Shown piece after piece: positions 17,674 to 28,205 of a DNA stretch of 64,000 bases. Under the pieces are notes generated by a model. The model had not been told where the DNA came from. It worked only from the letters and a program-made list of their open reading frames with translations, and searched no databases. A program made the position numbers and the translations under genes. The stretch is from NCBI RefSeq assembly GCF_000185905.1, contig NC_014923.1, forward strand, positions 4,487,501 through 4,551,500, read 5' to 3'. Source of the DNA: Mesorhizobium ciceri biovar biserrulae WSM1271 (GTDB lineage Bacteria > Pseudomonadota > Alphaproteobacteria > Rhizobiales > Rhizobiaceae). The first letter of the stretch is position 1, and each line of letters opens with the position of its first letter.

Positions 17674-17760
17674 CAAAACGCATTAACGCGGAACTCGATT
17701 ACTTAAGCCCGAGATAATAGAATGCGATTATGGCCGAACTCCGGCCGACCTCGCGAGTTG

Positions 17761-18858
<1,098 letters not shown>

Positions 18859-18916
18859 GATACATCACCCCTTGGTCGTCAATGAAGGCCGGACAATCCG
18901 TAATCCCTGCTTATTT

Positions 18917-18931
18917 GTACCTTTTTTGTTC
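18917..18931 (-). promoter_or_regulatory. second candidate SOS box in the recA leader
   Basis: GTAC-N7-GTTC on the plus strand (GAAC-N7-GTAC toward recA) differs by one base from the alphaproteobacterial LexA direct repeat GTTC-N7-GTTC / GAAC-N7-GAAC. It lies about 60 bases upstream of the recA start and downstream of the predicted transcription start, where bound LexA could act as a roadblock. Confidence 0.45.
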
Positions 18932-18969
18932 TCATTTGGCAAGAGGGATCAAATATCTGAAAAACAAGC

Positions 18970-18998
18970 ATTATCCGGATTTGTTCTTTTTTTGTCCA
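18970..18998 (-). promoter_or_regulatory. recA promoter with an embedded SOS box
   Basis: On the minus strand TGGACA (-35, 18993-18998) is followed after exactly 17 bases by GATAAT (-10, 18970-18975). The LexA-type repeat GGAC-N7-GAAC (18983-18997) overlaps the -35 and spacer, one mismatch from consensus. Repressor bound there would block RNA polymerase. Predicted transcription start is near 18963. Confidence 0.6.
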
Positions 18999-19138
18999 AG
19001 GATTCGATCAGGAATGCACCGCACGTTGGGCCAGACGGCTCGGTTGTTTCGACCTGCCGAATCGCCGCCTTGCATGCGAAGCTCGGTCGCACAGCCTAGC
19101 GCTTGTGCGGCTGGAATAACAAAGGTCATATCGCCGGC

Positions 19139-20083
19139 ATGCTGAAATCCGCGAAAATACTGGCCGTAGGCGGCGCCCATATCGACCGGCGCGGCCAGGT
19201 GTCCGGTGCCTACGTGCCCGCCGCCTCCAATCCGGGCACAATGCGCGAGGATGTCGGCGGCGGCGTCTTCAACGCCTTGCGCAGTGCCGTGCGGCGCGGC
19301 GTCTCCGCGTCGCTGATGTCGGTTCGCGGCGGCGATGCCGCTGCCGACACCGTTTCGCGAGCCATTGCCGGGGCAGGCATTACCGACCTGTCGGCGGTCT
19401 TCCTCGACCGCACGACGCCGAGCTACACGGCGCTGATCGACAGCGAAGGCGAGCTGATCGTCGGCTTTGCCGACATGGCGCTCTATGATTTGGCGTTTCC
19501 CAAGCAGATCAGGCGCTCCAGGGTGCGGGAGGTGATCGCCGCCGCAGATGCCGTCTTCTGCGACGCCAATCTTCCGACGACGGCGCTGGAACGGCTGGTC
19601 GCGCTCGCCGCGGGCAAGCCGGTTTTCGCGATTGCCATTTCGCCGGCCAAGGTGGTGCGGTTGCTACCGGTGCTGAAGGAGCTTTCGCTGGTCTTCATGA
19701 ACCGGCGCGAGGCCATGGCGCTGGCCGGCGTCGCCGCGAATGCCACGGAGCGCGAGGTCGTCGACGGGTTGCGATGCAGCGGCCTCGTCAGCGGCGTGGT
19801 GACGGCAGGCGGCGGGCCCATGCTGGGCTTCGATGAAGCCGGCGCCTTCTCTATCCTGCCGCCGCCACCAAGAAAGGTCGCCGACGTCACCGGCGCCGGC
19901 GATGCGCTGGCAGGCGCAACGGTCGCTGCCTTGCTGCGCGGACTGCCGTTGCGGGCAGCTCTGCGCGAAGGCATTGCCGGGGCGACGCTTGCCATCGAAA
20001 GCGCCGCCGCCGTTCCGGAGTTCACCGCGGCGAGCTTCGCGGAAGCGTTGGCTCTTGTGCCGGATGCCAGGGAAATGGCATGA
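19139..20083 (+). CDS. psuK: PfkB-family carbohydrate kinase, probable pseudouridine kinase
   Basis: The 314-residue protein is a ribokinase-fold kinase: an N-terminal AVGGAHIDRRG strand with the substrate loop, the GGGVFNALRSAVRRG helix, and the catalytic DVTGAGDALAGA segment with the anion-hole GAGD at residues 252-255. It lies 74 bases upstream of psuG, and kinase-glycosidase pairs of this kind phosphorylate pseudouridine and then split the C-glycosidic bond to uracil and ribose 5-phosphate. The substrate call rests on that neighbour. The ATG at 19139 is used; an upstream in-frame ATG at 19103 lacks support. Confidence 0.85.
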   Translation: MLKSAKILAVGGAHIDRRGQVSGAYVPAASNPGTMREDVGGGVFNALRSAVRRGVSASLMSVRGGDAAADTVSRAIAGAGITDLSAVFLDRTTPSYTALIDSEGELIVGFADMALYDLAFPKQIRRSRVREVIAAADAVFCDANLPTTALERLVALAAGKPVFAIAISPAKVVRLLPVLKELSLVFMNRREAMALAGVAANATEREVVDGLRCSGLVSGVVTAGGGPMLGFDEAGAFSILPPPPRKVADVTGAGDALAGATVAALLRGLPLRAALREGIAGATLAIESAAAVPEFTAASFAEALALVPDAREMA

Positions 20084-20157
20084 GACCGGCGAATTCATAG
20101 TGCCGCGATGTTGCCGAGCGTCCGACGGACGCGCCGCATTCCGGATAGGAGACCTTG

Positions 20158-21075
20158 ATGACCCCTGAGACCGCCCGCCCCTTCATCGACATCCACGCGC
20201 CGGTGGCGCAGGCCCTGGCCGACGGCCGGCCGGTGGTGGCGCTGGAAAGCACCATCATCACCCATGGCATGCCCTACCCCGACAATGGCGCCATGGCGGC
20301 CGATGTCGAAAAGATCATCAGCGATGGCGGCGCCGTGCCGGCGACGATCGCCGTGGTTGGCGGCCGCATCAAGATCGGGCTTTCGGACGGCGAGCGCGAA
20401 TCGCTGGCGATGACGGGCGACGCGATGAAGCTGTCGCGCGCCGATCTCGGTTTTGCCGTGGCGCAAGGGCGCACCGGCGGCACCACGGTCGCCGCCACGA
20501 TGATCGCGGCGCATATGGTCGGCATAAAAGTGTTCGCCACCGGCGGTATCGGCGGCGTGCACAAGGGCGCCGAAAAGAGCTTTGACATTTCCGCCGATCT
20601 CGACGAGCTGGCGCGCACCCCGGTGATTGTCGTCTCAGCTGGTGCCAAGGCCATCCTCGACATCGAAAAGACGCTGGAAGTGCTGGAGACGCGCGGCGTG
20701 CCGGTGATCGGCCATGGCTGCGAGACGATGCCGGCCTTCTGGTCCAGGCAATCGCCGTTCCGCGCGCCGCTGAGCTTGCACGAGCCGGAAGAGATCGCGC
20801 ATTTCTACCAGACGCGGGCAGCACTTGGGCTTGCTGGCGGCATGCTGATTGCCAATCCTGTGCCGGAAAACCAGGAAATCCCGGCTGCGGAGATGGCGGG
20901 CTATATCGACGCCGCGCAGAAGGCCGCCGAAGCGCTCAACGTGACCGGCAAGGCGGTGACGCCGTTCCTGCTGGGAAAAATCCTCGAACTGACCGGCGGC
21001 AGGAGCCTCAAGACCAACATCGCGCTGGTGGAAAACAATGCACGGCTGGCGGCGAGGATAGCCAGGGCATTGTAG
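20158..21075 (+). CDS. psuG: pseudouridine-5'-phosphate glycosidase
   Basis: The 305-residue protein has the hallmarks of the PsuG/IndA fold: VVALESTIITHGMPYP near residue 28, the GGTTVAATMIAAHMVGIKVFATGGIGGVH core, and DISADLDELARTPVIVVSAGAKAILD. These surround the Mn2+ site and the catalytic lysine used for ring-opened ribose. It cleaves pseudouridine 5'-phosphate made by the neighbouring kinase, completing pseudouridine salvage. The ATG at 20158 follows AGGAG; the preceding TTG at 20155 is in frame but less likely. Confidence 0.95.
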   Translation: MTPETARPFIDIHAPVAQALADGRPVVALESTIITHGMPYPDNGAMAADVEKIISDGGAVPATIAVVGGRIKIGLSDGERESLAMTGDAMKLSRADLGFAVAQGRTGGTTVAATMIAAHMVGIKVFATGGIGGVHKGAEKSFDISADLDELARTPVIVVSAGAKAILDIEKTLEVLETRGVPVIGHGCETMPAFWSRQSPFRAPLSLHEPEEIAHFYQTRAALGLAGGMLIANPVPENQEIPAAEMAGYIDAAQKAAEALNVTGKAVTPFLLGKILELTGGRSLKTNIALVENNARLAARIARAL

Positions 21076-21144
21076 GGCACGGCCTCCAAGGTCGGCGGGA
21101 CAGAGGGGGGTGCTGTCCCTCCGCTGTGCCAAGAAGGTTGGCAT

Positions 21145-21468
21145 TCACTTCCCCGCCCGCCGCCCCGCCTCATAGGCACGCCGTGCCCACACAGTCATCT
21201 CGTCGGGGTCATCGAAAGCGCTGTCTGGAACGCTCCAATAGGGCATGGCGACCAGCTTGCCGTGGCGCGAGCCGGTATAGGTCCATTGCGTGCAGCCGGC
21301 GGCCTCGAACTCGGGCGCGCTTTGTTCGTCGGCCTTCAGCATCAACTCACCGCGCAGCACGATGGCGACGATCACACCGTCGAAATAGATGCCCTTGCCG
21401 CCGAACAGTTTGCGGATGCTGACCGGGCCTAGGCCCTCGAACAGTTCGGCGATGCGTTCATTGTCCAT
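21145..21468 (-). CDS. TfoX/Sxy N-terminal domain protein
   Basis: The 107-residue protein matches the isolated N-terminal domain of TfoX/Sxy: VSIRKLFGGKGIYFDG near residue 16, then GELMLKAD and a MPYWSVP segment before a helical end. In gammaproteobacteria Sxy promotes competence gene expression with CRP, but stand-alone N-domain forms are widespread in Rhizobiales with no known role. It converges on psuG and is divergent from the GFA gene. No competence operon is visible nearby, so no such function is assigned. Confidence 0.82.
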   Translation of the reverse strand: MDNERIAELFEGLGPVSIRKLFGGKGIYFDGVIVAIVLRGELMLKADEQSAPEFEAAGCTQWTYTGSRHGKLVAMPYWSVPDSAFDDPDEMTVWARRAYEAGRRAGK

Positions 21469-21558
21469 GCCGAGATCATGTCACCGGCGTTTGGCCTTGT
21501 CATCGCCGCAACCAAAATCATGCTGACAGGTTGAGAGAGGTATCGGAGTTTTCCCGCC

Positions 21559-22056
21559 ATGCCGCTTCTGCTGAAAGGGTCCTGCCGCTGCAATGCCGTG
21601 CGTTTCGAGGTGGAGAGCCACACGCCGGCGCCATTCATGCTGTGCTACTGCTCGATCTGCCGCAAGCAGCAGGGCGGCGGCGGGTTTGCCATCAATCTCG
21701 GTGCCGACAACGAGACACTGAACATCAGGGGCAAGCGCAGCCTCGGCGTCTTTCGGGCGGAGATCGAGGACGACGAGCATCCGCATTGCGAAATCTCAAC
21801 CGGCGAGCGCAATTTCTGCAAGAAATGCGGCTCAGCCCTTTGGCTCTACGATCCAACCTGGCCGGAGCTTGTGCATCCCTTCGCCTCGGCGATCGACAGC
21901 GACCTGCCCATCCCACAGAGCAAGGTGCACCTGATGCTGAAATACAAGGCGAACTGGGTCGAGCCGGTGGTTGGCAAGCACGACAAGGTCTTCGACGTCT
22001 ATCCCGAGGAATCGATCGCCGATTGGCACAAGCGGACGGGCATGTGGGTGGAGTGA
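21559..22056 (+). CDS. GFA-family zinc protein (glutathione-dependent formaldehyde-activating-like)
   Basis: The 165-residue protein has the cysteine pattern of the GFA/Mss4-like fold: Cys9 and Cys11 in SCRCNAV, Cys29, Cys31 and Cys34 in CYCSIC, and Cys87/Cys90 in FCKKCGSALW, which bind zinc. Some members were described as accelerating formaldehyde-glutathione adduct formation, but most are uncharacterised. A GGAG lies upstream of the ATG at 21559. Its stop codon is the first three bases of the inverted repeat of a MITE-like element (22054-22233). Confidence 0.83.
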   Translation: MPLLLKGSCRCNAVRFEVESHTPAPFMLCYCSICRKQQGGGGFAINLGADNETLNIRGKRSLGVFRAEIEDDEHPHCEISTGERNFCKKCGSALWLYDPTWPELVHPFASAIDSDLPIPQSKVHLMLKYKANWVEPVVGKHDKVFDVYPEESIADWHKRTGMWVE

Positions 22057-22233
22057 GTTTCTTCGCCCCGTTTACGGGGAGGTGAGGAGTGATCCGCGCA
22101 GCGAACGAAAAGCCAATTGCTTGGATTTTCTAACGACGTACGCCGGCAGGCTGGGCGGAGCTAACTCTGGAGAGGCTGGCGCTGCCCCTCATCCTCATTT
22201 CGTGACACTTTCTCCCCAGGGCGAAGAAACTCA
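22054..22233. mobile_element. MITE/RIME-like non-autonomous element between two convergent genes
   Basis: A perfect 15-bp inverted repeat, TGAGTTTCTTCGCCC, stands at 22054-22068 and, inverted, at 22219-22233, enclosing 150 bases with no coding frame. Inside are a CCCCG/CGGGG hairpin (22066-22079) and a GCGCTGCCCCTCATC segment that I recall from dispersed rhizobial intergenic elements. Both terminal repeats begin with TGA, and those bases are the stop codons of the GFA gene (plus) and sufA (minus). No transposase is present, so it would need one in trans. Confidence 0.6.
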
Positions 22234-22611
22234 GGCCGAGGCGCGTGCCTCTGCCAGTGCCTTCAGGTCGGCCGGCTTCAGTTCGACGGATTCGCCGCAG
22301 CCGCAGGCCGAGCTCTGGTTCGGGTTGTGGAAGGTGAAGCCGGTGCGCAGCGTCGTCTGCTCGAAATCCATCTCGGTGCCGAACAGGAATAGCGCAGCCT
22401 CGGGCGCGACATAGACATGAGCGCCGTCGCGCTCGATATGGTCGTCCTTGGTGTTGGGCTCGGTCACCAGATCGACCGTATATTCCATGCCGGCGCAGCC
22501 GCCCTTCTTGATGCCGAGGCGGATGCCATGCGCGTTGTCGCGGGTGGCGACGATCTCGCGCACCCGGTCGGCGGCCTTTTCGGTCATGGTGATGACGGCG
22601 AAGCGTCCCAT
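22231..22611 (-). CDS. sufA: SufA/IscA-type iron-sulfur carrier protein
   Basis: The 126-residue protein has the three conserved cysteines of A-type carriers: Cys39 in KKGGCAGMEY and Cys103 and Cys105 in SACGCGESV. It accepts clusters from the SufBCD scaffold and passes them to apo-enzymes. It is the last gene of the suf operon here. The ATG at 22611 has GGAAAAAG upstream; in-frame ATGs at 22626 and 22641 would add a few residues. Its stop lies inside the terminal repeat of the MITE-like element, so the 3' end has probably been reshaped by insertion. Confidence 0.92.
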   Translation of the reverse strand: MGRFAVITMTEKAADRVREIVATRDNAHGIRLGIKKGGCAGMEYTVDLVTEPNTKDDHIERDGAHVYVAPEAALFLFGTEMDFEQTTLRTGFTFHNPNQSSACGCGESVELKPADLKALAEARASA

Positions 22612-22711
22612 TCTTTTTCCTTCCATTCCATGCAGGTTCAAGGCCTGCCGAATGATTCCTCACCTAAAATGGTGAAGTTTTATCCCTGGCGCAAGTGTTC
22701 CAGGCTTGACG

Positions 22712-23104
22712 CTAGTACCAACCCACCGCCACCTGCGCCTCTTCCGACATGCGGTCGGCAGACCAGGGCGGGTCGAAGGTCATGTTGACCTCGACGCCGG
22801 ACACGCCTTCGACGGCGCCGACGGCATTTTCGACCCAGCCGGGCATTTCGCCGGCGACAGGGCAGCCGGGAGCGGTCAGCGTCATGTCGATCTTGACCGA
22901 GCGATTGTCCTCGATGTCGATCTTGTAGATGAGGCCGAGCTCGTAGATATCGGCCGGGATTTCCGGATCGTAGACCGTCTTCAGCGCCGATACGATGTCG
23001 TCGGTCAACCGCGCCAGTTCGTCGGCTGGAATGGCCGATCCCGAAACCAGCGCATTGGGCGCGGTTTCCGGAGTGGTCTCGGCAGCGATGCTTGCATCAT
23101 CCAT
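22712..23104 (-). CDS. sufT: SufT-like DUF59/MIP18-family iron-sulfur assembly protein
   Basis: About 130 residues, with a disordered N-terminal 35 residues and a DUF59 domain: VYDPEIPADIYELGLIYKID near residue 45, then DMTLTAPGCPVAGEMP with its conserved Cys, and NMTFDPPWSADRMSEEA. This is the domain of SufT/Cia2 proteins, which help deliver clusters to client enzymes. It lies 21 bases or fewer behind sufS in the suf operon. The ATG at 23104 is chosen; a GTG at 23113 in frame is possible and neither has a strong ribosome binding site. Confidence 0.9.
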   Translation of the reverse strand: MDDASIAAETTPETAPNALVSGSAIPADELARLTDDIVSALKTVYDPEIPADIYELGLIYKIDIEDNRSVKIDMTLTAPGCPVAGEMPGWVENAVGAVEGVSGVEVNMTFDPPWSADRMSEEAQVAVGWY

Positions 23105-23125
23105 GGTCGTCACCCAAAAAAATCG

Positions 23126-24370
23126 TCATCCGAAGAATTTGCGCGCTTTTTCAAGCGCCTCGGCCAAAGCGTCGACTTCGGCCCTGGTATTATACATGCC
23201 GAACGATGCCCTGCATGTGGAGGTTACGCCGAAACGTTTCAACAGCGGCTGGGCGCAATGGGTGCCCGCGCGGACTGCAACGCCCTGTCTGTCTATCACC
23301 ATCGACACGTCGTGCGCATGAATGCCTTGCAGTTCGAACGAGATGATGGCGCCCTTGCCGGGCGCATCGCCGAAGATGCGCAGCGAATTGATGGCGCGTA
23401 GCCGCTCATGCGCATAAGTCTTGAGGTCTTCCTCATGCGCGGCGATGCGCTCGCGGCCGATCGTTTCCATATAGTCAAGCGCGGCACCCAGTCCGATCGC
23501 CTGCACGATCGGCGGCGTGCCGGCTTCGAAACGATGCGGCGGCTCGTTGTAGGTGACGATGTCTTCCGTCACCTCCTCGATCATCTCGCCACCGCCCATG
23601 AAGGGGCGCATGCCCTGGAGAATGTCCTTCTTGCCGTAGAGCACGCCGATGCCCGAAGGGCCATAAACCTTGTGCCCGGTGAAGACGAAGAAGTCGCAGT
23701 CGAGATCCTGCACATCGATCGGCATATGCACGGCGCTCTGGCTGCCGTCGACGAGGACGGGAATTCCACGCGCATGCGCGATGCGCACGATTTCCTTGAT
23801 CGGCGTCACCGTGCCCAGCGCATTCGACATCTGCGTGACGGCGACCAGTTTGGTGCGGTCGGTCAGCCGTTTTTCGAATTCCTCGATGTGGAAGACGCCG
23901 AGATCGTCGACCGGCACCCAGACCAGCTTGGCGCCCTGCCGCTCGCGGATAAAATGCCAGGGAACGATGTTGGAGTGGTGCTCCATGATCGACAGCACGA
24001 TCTCGTCGCCCTCGCCGATGTTGGGCATGCCATAGCCATAGGCCACGGTGTTGATGGCCGAGGTCGTGTTCGAGGTGAAGATGATGTTGTCGGTGCTTGG
24101 CGCGTTGAGGAAACGGCGTACCGTTTCGCGCGCCTTTTCGTAGGCGTCGGTCGCGGCATTGGACAGGAAATGCAGGCCGCGATGGACGTTGGCATATTCC
24201 TGGCTGTAGGCGTGCTGGACAGCGTCGAGCACCACCTGCGGCTTCTGTGCCGAGGCGCCATTGTCGAGATAGACCAGCTTCTTGCCATAGACTTCCCGCG
24301 ACAGGATCGGGAAATCGCGGCGGATCGCTTCGACGTCGTAGAAATCTCCGATCTTGCCCGGTGCGTTCAT
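23126..24370 (-). CDS. sufS: cysteine desulfurase SufS
   Basis: The 414-residue PLP enzyme takes sulfur from cysteine for cluster assembly. It is of the group II type: the PLP lysine is Lys234 in FTGHKVYGPSG and the persulfide cysteine is Cys372 in RAGTHCAQPLL, in the short-loop context typical of SufS. HHSNIVPWH binds the cofactor region. The start lies 4 bases after the sufD stop. SufE, the usual sulfur acceptor, is not seen in the operon; it may be encoded elsewhere. Confidence 0.96.
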   Translation of the reverse strand: MNAPGKIGDFYDVEAIRRDFPILSREVYGKKLVYLDNGASAQKPQVVLDAVQHAYSQEYANVHRGLHFLSNAATDAYEKARETVRRFLNAPSTDNIIFTSNTTSAINTVAYGYGMPNIGEGDEIVLSIMEHHSNIVPWHFIRERQGAKLVWVPVDDLGVFHIEEFEKRLTDRTKLVAVTQMSNALGTVTPIKEIVRIAHARGIPVLVDGSQSAVHMPIDVQDLDCDFFVFTGHKVYGPSGIGVLYGKKDILQGMRPFMGGGEMIEEVTEDIVTYNEPPHRFEAGTPPIVQAIGLGAALDYMETIGRERIAAHEEDLKTYAHERLRAINSLRIFGDAPGKGAIISFELQGIHAHDVSMVIDRQGVAVRAGTHCAQPLLKRFGVTSTCRASFGMYNTRAEVDALAEALEKARKFFG

Positions 24371-24374
24371 CAGG

Positions 24375-25643
24375 TCACCCGTGTGCCAGGAACCAGCCGT
24401 CGAGCCGCGCTTCCAGCGCTTCGACGATCGCCTCGTCGTCCAGTTCCTCGATGACCTCGGCGACGAAGGCCTTCACGAGCAGCCCCCGCGCGCTTTTCTC
24501 GTCGACGCCGCGCGCCATCAGGTAGAACAGATGATCGTGGTCGATCTCGGTGACCGTCGCGCCATGGCCGCAAATCACGTCGTCGGCGAAGATTTCAAGC
24601 TCCGGCTTGGTCGAGAACTCGCCGTCGTCCGACAGCAACAGCGTGTTGCATGCCATCTTGGCGTTGGTCTTCTGCGCATATTGATGGACGTTGATGCGGC
24701 CCTGAAACACGCCGCGCGCCTTGCCCGTCACCACGTTGCGGATGATCTCCGTCGAGGTCGTGTGCGGCACGGCGTGGTCGAGAACCATGGTCACGTCGGT
24801 GTGGGTGTCGCCGGCCAAGAGGTTGATGCCGCGCAGCTTGAAATCGGCGCCTTCGCCAGTCGTCCTGACCATGATCTCCTGGCGCACCAGTCTGCCGCCG
24901 GCGTTCATGACGAACAGCGTCAGCTTGGCGTTCTTGCCGATATGGGCCTTGAACTGCGCCAGATGCGTCGCCGTTTCCGGCTGTTCCTGGACGATCAGCC
25001 ACGTCACCTCGGCGCCTTCGCCGAGCACGAGCTGGCTGACCGAGCTGCCCAGGGCAGCGCCGTCACCTGTCTGCCGTTCGACGATGACGGCCTTGGCGCC
25101 GGCGCCGACGCGCACTGGCAGGCGCACATGGGTCTGGCCGCCGGCCTGCAGGTTCTGCAGTTCGACCGGCTTTTCGAGTTCCACGCCATCGGCGATGTCG
25201 ACAAAATATCCGTCGGCGACGAAAGCCGTGTTCAGCGCGCCGATGGCGTCGTCGCTGCCATAGGGATCGAGCCCAGCTGCTGCGCTGCCGTCGACCAGCG
25301 TTTCCGACAGGCGCTGGAAAGAGACGCCTTCAAGAACCGGCACTTTGGCGTCGGATTTGCCGTTCAGGATCGACACCACAGTGGAACCGTCGACGATCGG
25401 CGCAATGGCTTTGGCCATGGCGGCAGGGTCGAAGTCCGGCACGGTATTCAGCAACCGGCGGAGGTCGGTGTAGTGCCAGGATTCGACGCGCCGCGTCGGC
25501 AGGCCGTGCTTGATCGTCTCGATGGCGTCGTCGCGCTTCAGCATCACCGCGCCGTCGCCCGGCAGCAGCGACAGCCGGTCGCCGAACGCGTCGATCAACG
25601 CTGTTTCGGCCGGTGTCCGTTGCGGTTGTGTGTGCATGTTCAT
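24375..25643 (-). CDS. sufD: Fe-S cluster scaffold subunit SufD
   Basis: The 422-residue protein shares the beta-helix core of SufB/SufD and the C-terminal CGHGATVTEIDHDHLFYLMARG segment with the conserved histidine used in cluster assembly at the SufB-SufD interface. The start at ATG 25643 is preferred because AGAGG stands 8 bases upstream; an ATG at 25661 directly behind the sufC stop would add six residues. It forms SufBC2D with its two operon neighbours. Confidence 0.95.
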   Translation of the reverse strand: MNMHTQPQRTPAETALIDAFGDRLSLLPGDGAVMLKRDDAIETIKHGLPTRRVESWHYTDLRRLLNTVPDFDPAAMAKAIAPIVDGSTVVSILNGKSDAKVPVLEGVSFQRLSETLVDGSAAAGLDPYGSDDAIGALNTAFVADGYFVDIADGVELEKPVELQNLQAGGQTHVRLPVRVGAGAKAVIVERQTGDGAALGSSVSQLVLGEGAEVTWLIVQEQPETATHLAQFKAHIGKNAKLTLFVMNAGGRLVRQEIMVRTTGEGADFKLRGINLLAGDTHTDVTMVLDHAVPHTTSTEIIRNVVTGKARGVFQGRINVHQYAQKTNAKMACNTLLLSDDGEFSTKPELEIFADDVICGHGATVTEIDHDHLFYLMARGVDEKSARGLLVKAFVAEVIEELDDEAIVEALEARLDGWFLAHG

Positions 25644-25662
25644 CGGTATTACCTCTGGCATC

Positions 25663-26418
25663 TCACGCGGCTTCGCCGATCACGCCGGCGTAGCCGTTGG
25701 CTTCCAGGTCAAGCGCCAGCGACTTGTCGCCCGACTTGATAACCTGGCCCTTGTAGAGCACGTGCACGGTGTCGGGCACGATGTGCTCAAGCAGGCGCTG
25801 GTAGTGGGTGATGACCAGGAACGCCCGGTCCGGCGCGCGCAGCGCGTTGACGCCGTCGGAAACGATCTTCAGCGCATCGATGTCGAGGCCGGAATCGGTC
25901 TCGTCGAGCACGCACAATTTCGGCTCCAGCAATTTCATCTGCAGGATCTCCGCCCGCTTCTTCTCGCCGCCGGAAAAGCCGACATTAAGCGGCCGCTTCA
26001 GCATCGCCATCTCCATGCTGAGCGAGGCGGCGGCTTCCTTCACGCGCTTCAAAAATTCCGGGATCTTCAGCGGCTCCTCGCCGCGCGCCTTGCGCTGCTC
26101 GTTCATCGCCACTTTCAGGAATTCCATGGTGGCGACGCCCGGTATCTCCATCGGATACTGGAAGGCGAGGAAGATGCCTGACGTGGCGCGCTCGGCCGGA
26201 TCCATTTCGAGGATCGACTGGCCGTTGTAGAGGATGTCGCCCTCGGTCACCTCATAGTCCTCGCGACCGGCGAGGATGTAGGACAGCGTCGATTTGCCCG
26301 AGCCGTTCGGCCCCATGATCGCGGCAACCTCGCCGGCTTTCACCGTCAGGTTCAGACCGCGGATGATTTCGGTGCCGTCATCGACGATGCGGGCGTGCAG
26401 GTTTCTGATTTCAAGCAT
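25663..26418 (-). CDS. sufC: Fe-S assembly ATPase SufC
   Basis: The 251-residue ABC-type ATPase is cytosolic, not a transporter. It shows Walker A GPNGSGKST (residues 36-44), the signature FSGGEKKRAEILQM and Walker B LCVLDETDSGLDIDAL, where the ETDSGLD form is diagnostic of SufC. It powers conformational change of the SufBCD scaffold. AGGAAAC precedes the ATG; the gap to sufB is 27 bases. Confidence 0.97.
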   Translation of the reverse strand: MLEIRNLHARIVDDGTEIIRGLNLTVKAGEVAAIMGPNGSGKSTLSYILAGREDYEVTEGDILYNGQSILEMDPAERATSGIFLAFQYPMEIPGVATMEFLKVAMNEQRKARGEEPLKIPEFLKRVKEAAASLSMEMAMLKRPLNVGFSGGEKKRAEILQMKLLEPKLCVLDETDSGLDIDALKIVSDGVNALRAPDRAFLVITHYQRLLEHIVPDTVHVLYKGQVIKSGDKSLALDLEANGYAGVIGEAA

Positions 26419-26445
26419 TTTTTCGTTTCCTGAATATCTGTCCGG

Positions 26446-27963
<1,518 letters not shown>

Positions 27964-28150
27964 ATGCGTTCTCCATCCACGCCGGGGTCAAGGCCCGACA
28001 GTTTTCAAACTATGGCACCGCCAAAACGAACCCCAAAAAGGCGCTTGCGGCAGCGTAAGTTTCATATAGTGCGCTTCGACCGGAAATTCACCCGGCCAGC
28101 ATGAAACGCACGGCTCTACCAGGCCGAATGGCCCAAATCATTTTCGTCAA

Positions 28151-28196
28151 GCATCGGATTTTCCCGAAAACCGCTACGCGCTTTTCGGTCCGATGC
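28151..28196. repeat. REP-like bulged palindrome between the desulfurase gene and sufB
   Basis: GCATCGGA (28151-28158) pairs with TCCGATGC (28189-28196), and inside them CCGAAAA (28164-28170) pairs with TTTTCGG (28182-28188). The result is a long hairpin with a 5-base bulge on one side and an 11-base loop. It resembles short dispersed palindromes of Mesorhizobium and shares its core with the palindrome at 4147. It could attenuate read-through into sufB or stabilise the 3' end of the first mRNA segment. Confidence 0.6.
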
Positions 28197-28205
28197 CCCA
28201 ACCGC

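Noticed and set aside
22660..22675. TCACC-N6-GGTGA inverted repeat upstream of sufA
   Set aside because: Only five-base arms within an operon gap; too short to call an operator without comparative data.
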